A stretch of DNA of 64,000 bases, from positions 109,082-173,081 of the forward strand of contig JACKDL010000014.1 of the NCBI GenBank assembly GCA_020633555.1, read 5' to 3'. Both the position numbers and the translations under genes were made by a program. Source of the DNA: Myxococcales bacterium (GTDB lineage: Bacteria; Myxococcota_A; Bradymonadia; UBA7976; UBA1532). Shown here piece by piece: positions 56,302-64,000 of this stretch. Below the pieces are notes generated by a model. The model was given only the letters and a program-made list of their open reading frames with translations. It was not told where the DNA came from and did no database searches. The stretch's first letter is position 1; each line of letters starts with the position of its first letter.

Positions 56302-57015
56302 TCAGCCCCGGGCGTCGCGCTCGGCCCGGGCCGCCTCGAGGTCCTGCTGCTTCAGGGCCTTCATGGCGCTGTCGGTGGCGTGCTTCAGCTCTTCGACCTC
56401 GGCCTCGATCTCCTCGGCCTTGGCCTTGTTGCGGCCGCGCACCTTGAAGGCCACCACGGCGCCCACCACCACCACGGCCACGGCGGCCAGGATCCAGCCC
56501 TGGGTGCTCTTGGCCTCCTCGAGGATGACCTCCCAGTTCTCGCCGAACTTGACCCCCAGCCAGATCCACACCGGCACCGAGATGAGCGCCGCCAGGGTGT
56601 CGAGGATGAGGAAGCGCCAGAACGGGAAGTTGACCACGCCGGCGGTCAGGAAGATGGCCCCGCGGATGCCCGCCACGAAGCGGCCGAAGAACACCGTCCA
56701 GCTCCCGAAGCGGTCGTAGTAGCCCTGGGCCTTCTTGCGCCGGGCCGGCGTGAGCAGCTTCGAGAAGAAGCCACCCGTGGTGGACGACCGGCCGATGCGG
56801 CGGCCGATGTAGTACAGGCACGAGTCGCCGATGGCGATGAAGGCCATGCTGATGGCGAAGTGGATCCAGATGTCGATCTTGCCCGCGCCCGCCATGACCC
56901 CGCCGAAGATCAGCGGGATGTCCTCGGGGATGGGCACCCCCAGGCCGGCCAGGAACAGCGCCACCGCGATGCCGATGTAGGTGAACTGCTCCAGGTAGCC
57001 GGTCAACCAATCCAC
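56302..57015 (-). CDS. DedA-family membrane protein
   Basis: 237 residues, GTG start with GGAGG upstream. DedA/SNARE-associated core: FLAGLGVPIPEDIPLIFGG, GDSCLYYIGRRIGR, FFGRFVAGIRGAIFLTAG, with the conserved Glu and Arg expected of this transporter-like family, and five or six hydrophobic helices. The C-terminal about 55 residues form a charged coiled-coil-like tail (KAKAEEIEAEVEELKHATDS) not seen in short DedA proteins. The family is linked to lipid-carrier and phospholipid flipping and envelope homeostasis. Same strand as ileS, 93 bp upstream of its start. Confidence 0.9.
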   Translation of the reverse strand: MDWLTGYLEQFTYIGIAVALFLAGLGVPIPEDIPLIFGGVMAGAGKIDIWIHFAISMAFIAIGDSCLYYIGRRIGRSSTTGGFFSKLLTPARRKKAQGYYDRFGSWTVFFGRFVAGIRGAIFLTAGVVNFPFWRFLILDTLAALISVPVWIWLGVKFGENWEVILEEAKSTQGWILAAVAVVVVGAVVAFKVRGRNKAKAEEIEAEVEELKHATDSAMKALKQQDLEAARAERDARG

Positions 57016-57088
57016 GGGGCGCCTCCAGCCGGACAGGGCGCGCAGTCTACGCGCTTCGCCCTGTGATGTCAGGCGGGCGTCCGGGGAG

Positions 57089-58045
57089 TCAGCCTCGCTG
57101 CCCGATCCGGCGGGCCAGGGCGTCCAGCGCGGCGCTGCGCTCCAGGTTCACCCGCCAGGCCTCGGGCACGCCCTGCACGCCCACCCGGGCGCCCACCAGC
57201 GCGCCGCCCAGGGTGGCGATGCTGTCGGAGTCGCCGCTGGTGTTGGCCCCGCACAGCAGGGCCGCGCGCAGGTCGTCGGGGTGGCGGGCGAACAGGTAGG
57301 CGGCGGCGGCGACGGCCTCGTGGGCGGCCCAGGCCTGCAGGCGCTCGAACACCACGTCGGGGTCCGTACCGGCGTGGGCGTCGGCGACGGCGCGCTCGAT
57401 CATCCGCGCGGTGGGCGGCGAGTAGCGGTCGGCGGCCTGCACCATGACCGTCAGCACCTCGGCCACCGGGGCGTCGGCCACCACCGCCGCCACCCCGCGG
57501 GCCAGGGCGGCGCAGGCGGCCTGGGCGATGGGGTCGCCGTGGGTCAGGAGGCTGTGGGCCACCGCCCAGGCCTCGGCCCGCTCGGGGGCATCGGCGAACA
57601 CCAGGCCGAACGGGTAGGCGCGCATCACCGAGCCGCAGCCCCCGGCCTGCGGGGCGCCGGCCTCGCGCCAGGGCACCCCCCGCGCCAGCGCCCGGCAGCC
57701 CGCCAGGCACGCGTTGCCCGGTGCCCGGTGCCCGCCTTGCGGATCCCGGGCCCAGCCCACGAAGGCCTGGGCCATGCGGCCCATGGTGGCGTCCAGATCC
57801 TCGCCGGCGTCGCGGCCCGCCAGCAGGCTCACCAGCACCGCTTCGGCCATCTGCGTGTCGTCGGTGTAGGGGGCGAAGCGCTGCCCGGCGCGCTCCCAGA
57901 ACAGGGCGTAGTCGGTGACGCCCGCGGCGCCGAAGCGGGCGCGGATCTGGTCGATCTTCATGAACTCGACGGGGTGGCCCAGGGCGTCGCCAATGGCGGC
58001 GCCCAGCACGGCGCCGCGGCAGCGATCTTCAAAGGTGGGGGGCAT
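57089..58045 (-). CDS. ADP-ribosylglycohydrolase family protein
   Basis: 318 residues; ATG with GGAG upstream. Characteristic metal-binding motifs: RCRGAVLGAAIGDALGHPVE, FAPYTDDTQMAEAVL and the C-terminal NTSGDSDSIATLGGALVGA. This is the DraG/ARH family, which removes ADP-ribose from proteins or small molecules using two Mg2+ ions. A nitrogenase-linked role is unlikely because no nif or draT genes are present. It faces the lipoprotein gene downstream divergently. Confidence 0.93.
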   Translation of the reverse strand: MPPTFEDRCRGAVLGAAIGDALGHPVEFMKIDQIRARFGAAGVTDYALFWERAGQRFAPYTDDTQMAEAVLVSLLAGRDAGEDLDATMGRMAQAFVGWARDPQGGHRAPGNACLAGCRALARGVPWREAGAPQAGGCGSVMRAYPFGLVFADAPERAEAWAVAHSLLTHGDPIAQAACAALARGVAAVVADAPVAEVLTVMVQAADRYSPPTARMIERAVADAHAGTDPDVVFERLQAWAAHEAVAAAAYLFARHPDDLRAALLCGANTSGDSDSIATLGGALVGARVGVQGVPEAWRVNLERSAALDALARRIGQRG

Positions 58046-58093
58046 GGCGGCTCCTGCGGCGGTTGGAAATCAACTTAGATGCCTTTTGCATCC

Positions 58094-58121
58094 TTGTCAA
58101 ACCGTCACGCCTCGCTAACGT
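58094..58121 (+). promoter_or_regulatory. Possible promoter for the DUF1588-like/DUF1501-like pair
   Basis: TTGTCA (58094-58099), a 16-base spacer and TAACGT (58116-58121), in an AT-richer patch between divergent genes, 41 bp upstream of the ATG at 58163. Eye match only. Confidence 0.3.
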
Positions 58122-58162
58122 GGGCGATGGCGGTCGGCGGGGCCGTCTTCAGGGAGCGTGAC

Positions 58163-60616
58163 ATGGCAAGACGACTCAGCGCGCTTTGGCTGGCGCTGTG
58201 GGCGCTGAGCGCCTGCGAGGCCACGGACCTGGCGCCCGACGCCGCGGCCACGGCCGACGGCGCGGCGCAGGCCGATGGGGCCGCCGCCGACTCAGGCACG
58301 CCTGCCGATGGGGGGCCCCCTGGGGACGCCCGCCCGGCTCCCGATGGGGCGCTGTCCCCAGACGGCGCGGTGGGCCCCGACGCCGGCCCGAGCCCCGAGG
58401 CTGGCCCGAGCCCCGACGCCGGCCCGAACCCCGACGGCGGATCCCCGCCCGACCAGGGCGTGGCCTGCGATCCCCCGGCCGTGCTGGCCGCCCACGGCTG
58501 CGCCAACGCCGGCTGCCACGCGCCGCCCGTGGCGGGCGGCCTGGACCTGGTGGCCCCCGATCCGGCCCCCCGGCTCGTGGGCGCCCCCGCGGTCACGGGC
58601 GGGTGCCAGGGGCGGCTGGTCATCGACCCGCAGCGGCCCGAGCGCAGCCTGATGCTGCAGGCCATCGGGGCGGCCCAGGCGCCCGGTGGCGCCGAGGACG
58701 CCTGCCAGCTCGTCATGCCCCCGCAGGGCGGCATGCCGGCGGCGGATCAGGCCTGCCTGACGACCTGGGTGCACGACCTCATCGCCCAGGCGGGGCCGGT
58801 GGATCCGGTGGACCCCTTCGATCCCACGCCGGTGGCCGGGGCCGTCGCCAAGGTGAAGACCCTGCTGACCGGCCTGGCGCCCACCAGCGAGGAGATCGCC
58901 GCCGTGCAGGCCGATCCCGCCGCGCTGCGCGGGCTGGTGCAGGGCTGGACCGAGACCCCCGAGTTCCAGGTGAAGCTGGCCGACTTCCTCACGGTGGCCC
59001 TGCAGCAGCGGTTGCAGGCCGAGGACATCGAGCAGTTCGACCGCCTGCAGCGACACCGCAGCCGCAACGCCTTGTTCCGCAAGGTGATGGAGGAGAGCTT
59101 CGTGCGCACGGCGCTCGACCTCATCGAGCGCGGCCAGCCCTTCACGCAGGTGCTCACCACCCGCACCTGGATGGTCACCACGGCCAACCTGGTGCTGCTG
59201 CGCTACCCCGACCAGCCCACGGCCGACAAGCGGCTGCGGCACACGCTGGTGGGCGACGCGGCGGACGCGCCGCCGGGGCTGGCCGGCCAGGTGCGCCAGC
59301 GCCGCTGGTACCTCGAGGCCATCGCGGGTATGACCTGCGACATCAGCCAGGCCGACGCCCTGGACATGCTGTTCGGCTTCATCAACCGGCGCCGTTGCGA
59401 TCCCGAGCCCGAGCGCAACGTGCTGTTCGACAGCCCGCCGCTCACCGAGGCGGACTTCGCGGACTGGCGCCTGGTGGAGCTGGTGCCCGCCAACGAGGCC
59501 GCCGAGGGCGACGTCCCCGTGGCCTTCTACGACCTGCCCACCCTGCGGCGCGCCGAGCGGCTGGTCACGGGCCTGCACCGCACGGGTTTCTTCACCACCA
59601 GCGTGTTCCTGAACAACTGGCCCAGCAACGCGGACAACCAGTTCCGGGTGACCACCAACCAGACGGTGCTGGGCGCCCTGCACGCGGGCTTCGTGGCCAG
59701 CGAGCCCACCGAGCCGCTGCACACCGACGGGGTGGATCCGGCCCACGCCGATCCCGAGACGGCGTGCTACGGCTGCCACCGCCAGCTCGATCCCATGCGC
59801 AACTACTTCGCCCAGAGCTACGGCTTCGACTACCAGACCCCCGCCCCCAACGGGCCCGAGGCGCAGGTCTTCGACCCGGCCGATCGCGGCGGCTTCGCCT
59901 TCCTGGGCGTGACCGCTCAGAACGGCGACCTGGACCGGCTGGCCAACACCCTGGCGCGCCACCCGCGCTTCCCGGTGGCCTGGACCCAGAAGCTGTGCCT
60001 GTACGCCAACGCCAGCCGCTGCGACGAGGCGGATCCCGCCTTCACCGCCATCGCCGCCCGCTTCGCCGACGGCTTCGACTTCCAGGGGCTGGTGGTGGAT
60101 CTGTTCAGCTCGCCCCTGGTGACGGGCCTGGAGGAGACCGAGACCTGGGCCCAGGCCGAGGTGCCGGTGGGCATCACCCGCCGCAATCACCTGTGCGCCC
60201 TGCTGGACGCGCGGCTGGGGCGGCAGGGCCTCTGCCAGAACGCCCGGGTGGCCCGGGTGGTGGGCCTGATCCCCGGCGACGACTTCGCCCGGGGCGCGGC
60301 GGACTTCACCCAGCCCAACCGGCCCAGCGCCTTCCAGTTCGCCGCCGCCGAGGCGGTGTGCGAGGCCGCCGGCCTGGTGGTCATCACCGGCGCCAACGAG
60401 GAGTTCCCGGTGCGCGACGTGCCCACGGCCATCGAGGCCATCGTCACCCGCCTGATGGGGCTGCCCGCCGAGCACCCGCGCCACGCGGGGGCCGTGGCCG
60501 CCCTCAGCGCCCACCACGCCGAGGCGCTGGCGCTGGGGCAGAACGTGAACCAGGCCTTGCGCGCGGCGTTCACGCTGGCGTGCCTGTCGCCCGACGTGCA
60601 GGGGGTGGGGCTGTGA
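58163..60616 (+). CDS. DUF1588/DUF1592-like lipoprotein with cytochrome-type motif
   Basis: 817 residues; ATG at 58163 (AGGGAG upstream) gives a lipobox (LWALSAC). A long Asp/Gly/Pro linker (ADGGPPGDARPAPDG, PSPDAGP repeats) spans about residues 25-110. A first Cys pair (CANAGCHAPP) does not fit CxxCH spacing; the second, CYGCHRQLDPMRNYF (about 535), is a proper CxxCH in the DUF1588 context. This family co-occurs with DUF1501/DUF1552 genes in Planctomycetes and Myxococcota and is thought to act at the periplasmic surface. The stop overlaps the next start (GTGA), so the two form an operon. Confidence 0.75.
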   Translation: MARRLSALWLALWALSACEATDLAPDAAATADGAAQADGAAADSGTPADGGPPGDARPAPDGALSPDGAVGPDAGPSPEAGPSPDAGPNPDGGSPPDQGVACDPPAVLAAHGCANAGCHAPPVAGGLDLVAPDPAPRLVGAPAVTGGCQGRLVIDPQRPERSLMLQAIGAAQAPGGAEDACQLVMPPQGGMPAADQACLTTWVHDLIAQAGPVDPVDPFDPTPVAGAVAKVKTLLTGLAPTSEEIAAVQADPAALRGLVQGWTETPEFQVKLADFLTVALQQRLQAEDIEQFDRLQRHRSRNALFRKVMEESFVRTALDLIERGQPFTQVLTTRTWMVTTANLVLLRYPDQPTADKRLRHTLVGDAADAPPGLAGQVRQRRWYLEAIAGMTCDISQADALDMLFGFINRRRCDPEPERNVLFDSPPLTEADFADWRLVELVPANEAAEGDVPVAFYDLPTLRRAERLVTGLHRTGFFTTSVFLNNWPSNADNQFRVTTNQTVLGALHAGFVASEPTEPLHTDGVDPAHADPETACYGCHRQLDPMRNYFAQSYGFDYQTPAPNGPEAQVFDPADRGGFAFLGVTAQNGDLDRLANTLARHPRFPVAWTQKLCLYANASRCDEADPAFTAIAARFADGFDFQGLVVDLFSSPLVTGLEETETWAQAEVPVGITRRNHLCALLDARLGRQGLCQNARVARVVGLIPGDDFARGAADFTQPNRPSAFQFAAAEAVCEAAGLVVITGANEEFPVRDVPTAIEAIVTRLMGLPAEHPRHAGAVAALSAHHAEALALGQNVNQALRAAFTLACLSPDVQGVGL

Positions 60617-61932
60617 GCCGCAAGACGACCGACATGACCCGCCGCGGCCTGCTGCTGAGCGGCGGCGCGGGCGCCGTGAGCCTGCTGCTGCGCGGCCTGG
60701 CCACCGGCCTGCCACCCGCCTTTCTGGCCAACCCGCACCGGGCCTTCGCCCAGGGCATGGGCCTGGCGCCGCAGACGCTGATCTTCGCCACCTCGCAGGC
60801 GGGCGATCCCATCAACTGCAACGCGCCGGGCGCCTATGTGGAGGGCGCCGAGCACCCCGCCGAGGCCCTGCTGCCCAGCGGCAACGTGCGCCTGGGCGAC
60901 GCCCGGGTGACCGGGGCCCAGGCGTGGCAGACCCTGCCCAACGCCCTGCGCCAGCGGCTGGCCGTGTTCCACCTGCAGACCCGCTCGGTGGCCCACCCCG
61001 AGCAGCCCAGCACCCTGGCATGCCACGGCTCGGTGAAGAACGCCGCGGGCAACGGGGCCGAGATGCTGCCGAGCATGATCGCCGAGCTGGCCGCGCCGGG
61101 GCTCAACCCCCTGCAGGCCGAGCCCGTGCCCCTGGCGGGCGAGGTCATCACCTTCGGCGGGCAGCCGCTGCAGTCGGTGAAACCCTCTGAGCTGCAAGCG
61201 CTTTTCGCCGAGCGCGACGCCCAGATCGCCGATCTGCGCGGCAGCCGCGACGCCGCCCTGGACGCCCTGTACCGCGACCTGCAGGCCAACGGCACCCGGG
61301 CCCAGCGCAGCTTCCTGGACCGCTACGCCAACAGCCGGGTGCAGGCGCGGGCCCTGGGCGAGCAGCTCGCGGCCCTGCTGGCCCAGCTCCCGCTGGATCC
61401 CGACGACGTGGACGGCGCCCAGGATCAGGTGGTGGCGGCGCTGGCCCTGGCCCGGCTGCGGGTGGCGCCGGTGATCACGCTGCGGCTGCCCTTCGGCGGC
61501 GACAACCACAACGACAGCGATCTGAGCGTCGAGGCCGCCGAGACCACCGCCGGGGTGGCCCGCATCGGCCAGCTCTGGCAGGGCCTGGTGGACGCGCAAC
61601 TCCAGGACGAGGTGAGCTTCGCGCTGCTGAACGTGTTCGGCCGCAACCTGGTGCGCAACGCCGCCGGGGGCCGCAACCACAACAACGAGCACGGGGTGAT
61701 GCTGGCCTTCGGCGCCGGCTTCCGGGGCGGCGTGTACGGCGGGGTCAGCCTGGCCCGCGGGGGCCTGCCCATCGATCCCGCCACCGGCGAGGGCCGCCTG
61801 GACGCCGCCATCCCCGCCGCCGAGACCTTGGAGGCCGCCGCCAAGACGGTGACCCGCGGCCTGGGCCACGATCCCGAGGTCATCGAGAACCGCATCCGCG
61901 GGGGCCGGATCATCGACGCGGCGCTCGCCTGA
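60613..61932 (+). CDS. Tat-exported DUF1501-like protein
   Basis: 439 residues from GTG at 60613 (GTGA overlap); ATG at 60634 is an alternative. Twin-arginine signal: MTRRGLLLSGGAGAVSLLL with cleavage near AFA. The body keeps DUF1501-type landmarks: TLIFATSQAGDPINCNAPG, LACHGSVKNA, LPFGGDNHNDSDL and the ending GRNHNNEHGVMLAFGAGF. The family has a sulfatase/alkaline-phosphatase-like fold. Tat export implies folding, possibly with a cofactor, before secretion. Partner of the preceding lipoprotein; the reaction is unknown. Confidence 0.8.
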   Translation: MSRKTTDMTRRGLLLSGGAGAVSLLLRGLATGLPPAFLANPHRAFAQGMGLAPQTLIFATSQAGDPINCNAPGAYVEGAEHPAEALLPSGNVRLGDARVTGAQAWQTLPNALRQRLAVFHLQTRSVAHPEQPSTLACHGSVKNAAGNGAEMLPSMIAELAAPGLNPLQAEPVPLAGEVITFGGQPLQSVKPSELQALFAERDAQIADLRGSRDAALDALYRDLQANGTRAQRSFLDRYANSRVQARALGEQLAALLAQLPLDPDDVDGAQDQVVAALALARLRVAPVITLRLPFGGDNHNDSDLSVEAAETTAGVARIGQLWQGLVDAQLQDEVSFALLNVFGRNLVRNAAGGRNHNNEHGVMLAFGAGFRGGVYGGVSLARGGLPIDPATGEGRLDAAIPAAETLEAAAKTVTRGLGHDPEVIENRIRGGRIIDAALA

Positions 61933-62182
61933 TGCGGCGACTGGTCGGCGCGCCCGCTGGATCTGACGGGCGCAACGCCGCCCTGAGGCGACCGCCCTGC
62001 CGGTCGGATGGGCGCCCCCGAATCAGCGTGTGAAGGAGCGACGCTGAGGATGGCATCGGCCTGGCTCCCCGAACAGGCGCCCCCCGGTCGATGAGGCTTG
62101 CGGCGCCTGGGAAGGCCGGCCATCGTATCCCCACACGCCCTGGAGGGGGCTGCGCGCCAGCGGCGCGAGAGGGGAAACCAGC

Positions 62183-64000
62183 ATGATTCGTCGGCAAGCA
62201 CAGCGGCTGCAGGGGTGTCCCTCTGCGCGCCCCACGAGGCCCCCCGAGCCACAGGCGATGGGCATCACCTGGCTCGGTGCCGCAGGGCTGTGGAGCGCCC
62301 TGCTCTTCGCGCTGCTGATCCCGGTGGGCGCCCAGGCGCAGGAGGGTCGCGGGTGCTCGGTCTTCAAGCCGTGCCCGCGGGGCTACACGTGCGAGGCCTT
62401 CGTCCACAAGTGCCGCGGGCCCGGCCGCGAGGGCGATAGCTGCCACGCCACCCGCCCCTGCGGGCCGGGCCTCAGGTGCGAGGCCGGCAGCCAGAAGTGT
62501 CGCGGGCCCGGCCGCGAGGGCGACAGTTGCCACGCCACCCGCCCCTGCGGACCGGGCCTCACGTGCGAGGCCGGCAGCCACAAGTGTCGCGGCCCGGGCC
62601 GAGCCGGCGACGCCTGCCACGCCACCCGCCCCTGTGGTCAGGGCCTGAGCTGCCAGCCCGGCGTCCAAAAGTGCTACCACACGCCACGACGCGAGGGTGA
62701 GCCGTGCTCCGCCGGCTATGGCTGCGGCAGCGGGCTCACCTGCGAGGCCGGCAGCCAGACCTGCCGCCGCCCGGGCGGCGAGGGGGACTCGTGTCACGCC
62801 ACGCGCCCGTGCGGCGCCGGGCTCACCTGCGAGGCCGGCAGCCACAAGTGCCGTCGGCCCGGCAACGTCGGCGATCCCTGCCACCTCACACGGCCCTGCG
62901 GCTCGGGCCTGAGCTGTCAGCCGGGCGTGCACCGCTGCTATCACACGCCACGCCAGGTTTGTGAGCCCTGCGTGGCCGGGCACGGGTGCGCGCCGGGCCT
63001 CACCTGCCAGGCGGGCAGCCAGGTCTGCCGGGGGCCCCAGGACTACCAGATCGAGATCGTCTGGGCCCCGTCACCCAGCGGGGTCAAGCAGCCCACGGCC
63101 AAGGTCAAGGAGCGCATGCGCGCCGCGGTGGACCGCTGGCGCGGCGTCATCGCAGGGCACCTGCCCCAGATCCGCTACCAGGTCCCGGCGGGGCACAGCT
63201 ACCACGCCGATGACGCCTGGATCGCGGCGAAGGCGCCGGGCGGGAGCGCCTGGAACGACCTGCGGATCGTCGTGCGGATCAACAAGCAGAGCGCCTTCGG
63301 CGGAGACAACGTGCTCGCGCACGCCAGGCCGGTCATCCACGACGGCAACGGCATGCCCCGCTTGGGGATGGTGGAGATCAGCGAGGCCAAGATGGACTCC
63401 AACATCGCCGGCTACACCGAGGCGGTCCTGGTGCACGAGATCGGCCACATCCTGGGCTTCAACGCGGGGATGTTCGGGCGCAAGAACCTGCTGAGCGGCG
63501 ACAGGAAGAAGTTCACCGGCGCCAAGGCCGTGGCCGCCTGGCGGGCGATGGGCAAGGGGGGCCAGCCGCCGCTCCAGTATGACCCCAACGACAGCACTTT
63601 GCAGCCCGGCGGGCACTGGGATGAGAGCACGCTGAACACCGAGCTGATGACCCCGAGCACCGACACGTTCATGGACATCTGGTCGACGATGAAGCTGTCG
63701 CGTCTGTCCACCGGCGCGCTGCAGGACATGGGTTACCGGGTGGTGGAGTGCGAGGGCGGCGAAGGGATCGCCAGCGGCCCCGGCGGGGCCACCCGCGCTC
63801 AGGGCAGCAAGTGCGCCGACGAGGGCGGCCAGTGCCGCTTCGCGGGCGCCGGGCGCGTCTACTACGGCGCGCGCGACAAGTGGGCCGTGAAGGACGCCAC
63901 CGGCGGCATCGCCTGCAACAACGGTGTCTTCGGCGACCCCCTCCGGGGCGTGCGCAAGGCCTGCTTCGTCGAGAGCGTGGGCGGCGGCGGCGGCGGCGGC
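62183..64000 (+). CDS. Leishmanolysin-like metalloprotease with Cys-rich repeats (3'-truncated)
   Basis: 606 residues visible, open to the window end. ATG at 62183 has GAGGGG upstream; ATG at 62258 would remove a 25-residue leader before the signal peptide (MGITWLGAAGLW to GAQAQ). Eight Cys-rich repeats of about 29 residues follow. Then comes a zinc protease: HEIGHILGF (about 418-426), third ligand in GGHWDE (His about 478), and the Met-turn region ELMTP followed by STGALQDMGY, the arrangement of M8/leishmanolysin enzymes. The C-terminal domain (KCADEGGQCRFAG, VYYGARDKW, ACNNGVFGDPLRG) is a small secreted module, and the visible end enters a Gly-only tract. An extracellular protease, perhaps for predation or scavenging. 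Confidence 0.85.
   Translation, partial: MIRRQAQRLQGCPSARPTRPPEPQAMGITWLGAAGLWSALLFALLIPVGAQAQEGRGCSVFKPCPRGYTCEAFVHKCRGPGREGDSCHATRPCGPGLRCEAGSQKCRGPGREGDSCHATRPCGPGLTCEAGSHKCRGPGRAGDACHATRPCGQGLSCQPGVQKCYHTPRREGEPCSAGYGCGSGLTCEAGSQTCRRPGGEGDSCHATRPCGAGLTCEAGSHKCRRPGNVGDPCHLTRPCGSGLSCQPGVHRCYHTPRQVCEPCVAGHGCAPGLTCQAGSQVCRGPQDYQIEIVWAPSPSGVKQPTAKVKERMRAAVDRWRGVIAGHLPQIRYQVPAGHSYHADDAWIAAKAPGGSAWNDLRIVVRINKQSAFGGDNVLAHARPVIHDGNGMPRLGMVEISEAKMDSNIAGYTEAVLVHEIGHILGFNAGMFGRKNLLSGDRKKFTGAKAVAAWRAMGKGGQPPLQYDPNDSTLQPGGHWDESTLNTELMTPSTDTFMDIWSTMKLSRLSTGALQDMGYRVVECEGGEGIASGPGGATRAQGSKCADEGGQCRFAGAGRVYYGARDKWAVKDATGGIACNNGVFGDPLRGVRKACFVESVGGGGGGG
62345..63040 (+). repeat. Eight tandem Cys-rich repeats, 29-residue unit, with block duplication
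   Basis: Units follow the pattern EGDSCHATRPCGPGLTC then EAGSHKCRGPGR (87 bp). Units 3-5 and 6-8 match each other as blocks: in both, a standard unit is followed by a unit ending CYHTPR and then one whose second Cys lies in a Gly-rich GYGC/GHGC context. This indicates duplication of a three-unit block. The DNA identity is high in units 2-3 and 6. Confidence 0.85.

Noticed and set aside
57089..58045. DraG-type control of nitrogenase
   Set aside because: The family motifs fit, but no nif or draT gene is present, so only the broad family is called.

Overview
The window is very GC-rich, uses GTG and TTG starts freely and is tightly packed. Its gene content resembles a large-genome, predatory or social bacterium of the Myxococcota type: Hanks-type kinases with zinc ribbons, MopE and FG-GAP lipoproteins, Cys-rich secreted proteins, FGE/SUMF1-fold proteins, a giant Tc-like toxin and a eukaryote-type IleRS. 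That placement is an inference from gene content; no rRNA or tRNA is visible. The first and last genes run off the window.

Layout. 1-9.1 kb holds envelope and signalling genes: a truncated FG-GAP lipoprotein-type gene overlapping a TPR/PEGA gene, an ECF sigma factor followed by a Ser/Thr kinase, then on the minus strand a Uma2 nuclease-fold protein, a PafA-like phosphatase and a zinc-ribbon kinase. 9.2-11 kb is a single-chain acetate kinase-PduL fusion. 11-15.6 kb carries two CDP-alcohol phosphotransferases and a phospholipase D family enzyme, a probable phospholipid group. 15.8-16.5 kb is a HigBA toxin-antitoxin pair.

16.6-26.4 kb is an accessory island. On the minus strand a coupled operon encodes a TIR protein, a MoxR AAA+ ATPase and a vWA-like/FGE-fold protein. 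The parts match the MoxR/vWA-centred biological-conflict systems, with TIR as probable effector and the FGE fold as probable sensor. Immediately downstream are an orphan FGE tail, two GC-rich hairpins and a broken 37-codon ORF resembling the start of a diversity-generating-retroelement accessory protein. A lower-GC NACHT-like/FGE gene and a decapitated Rpn/PD-(D/E)XK-type gene follow. I read the middle part as the scar of a lost diversity-generating retroelement cassette.

26.5-36 kb returns to housekeeping and surface genes: a dihaem cytochrome lipoprotein, a translationally coupled metY-metX-thrA operon (aspartate to homocysteine, lacking only asd), two lipoproteins, a pseudokinase that has lost its key catalytic residues, and two divergent small secreted proteins.

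36-52.2 kb is dominated by one gene of about 4,691 codons encoding a Tc-toxin A-like protein with an enormous hemopexin-like repeat array. It is coupled by a GTGA overlap to an unknown basic helical protein and faces a divergent ParB/sulfiredoxin-fold-like gene.

52.2-64 kb has a third FGE-fold gene abutting type-2 ileS, a DedA membrane protein, an ADP-ribosylglycohydrolase, a coupled DUF1588/DUF1592-like lipoprotein and Tat-exported DUF1501-like pair, and a leishmanolysin-like metalloprotease with eight Cys-rich repeats that runs off the end. The candidates for new biology are the TIR-MoxR-FGE island with its retroelement scar, the hemopexin-inflated Tc protein with its coupled partner, the AckA-PduL fusion and the pseudokinase.
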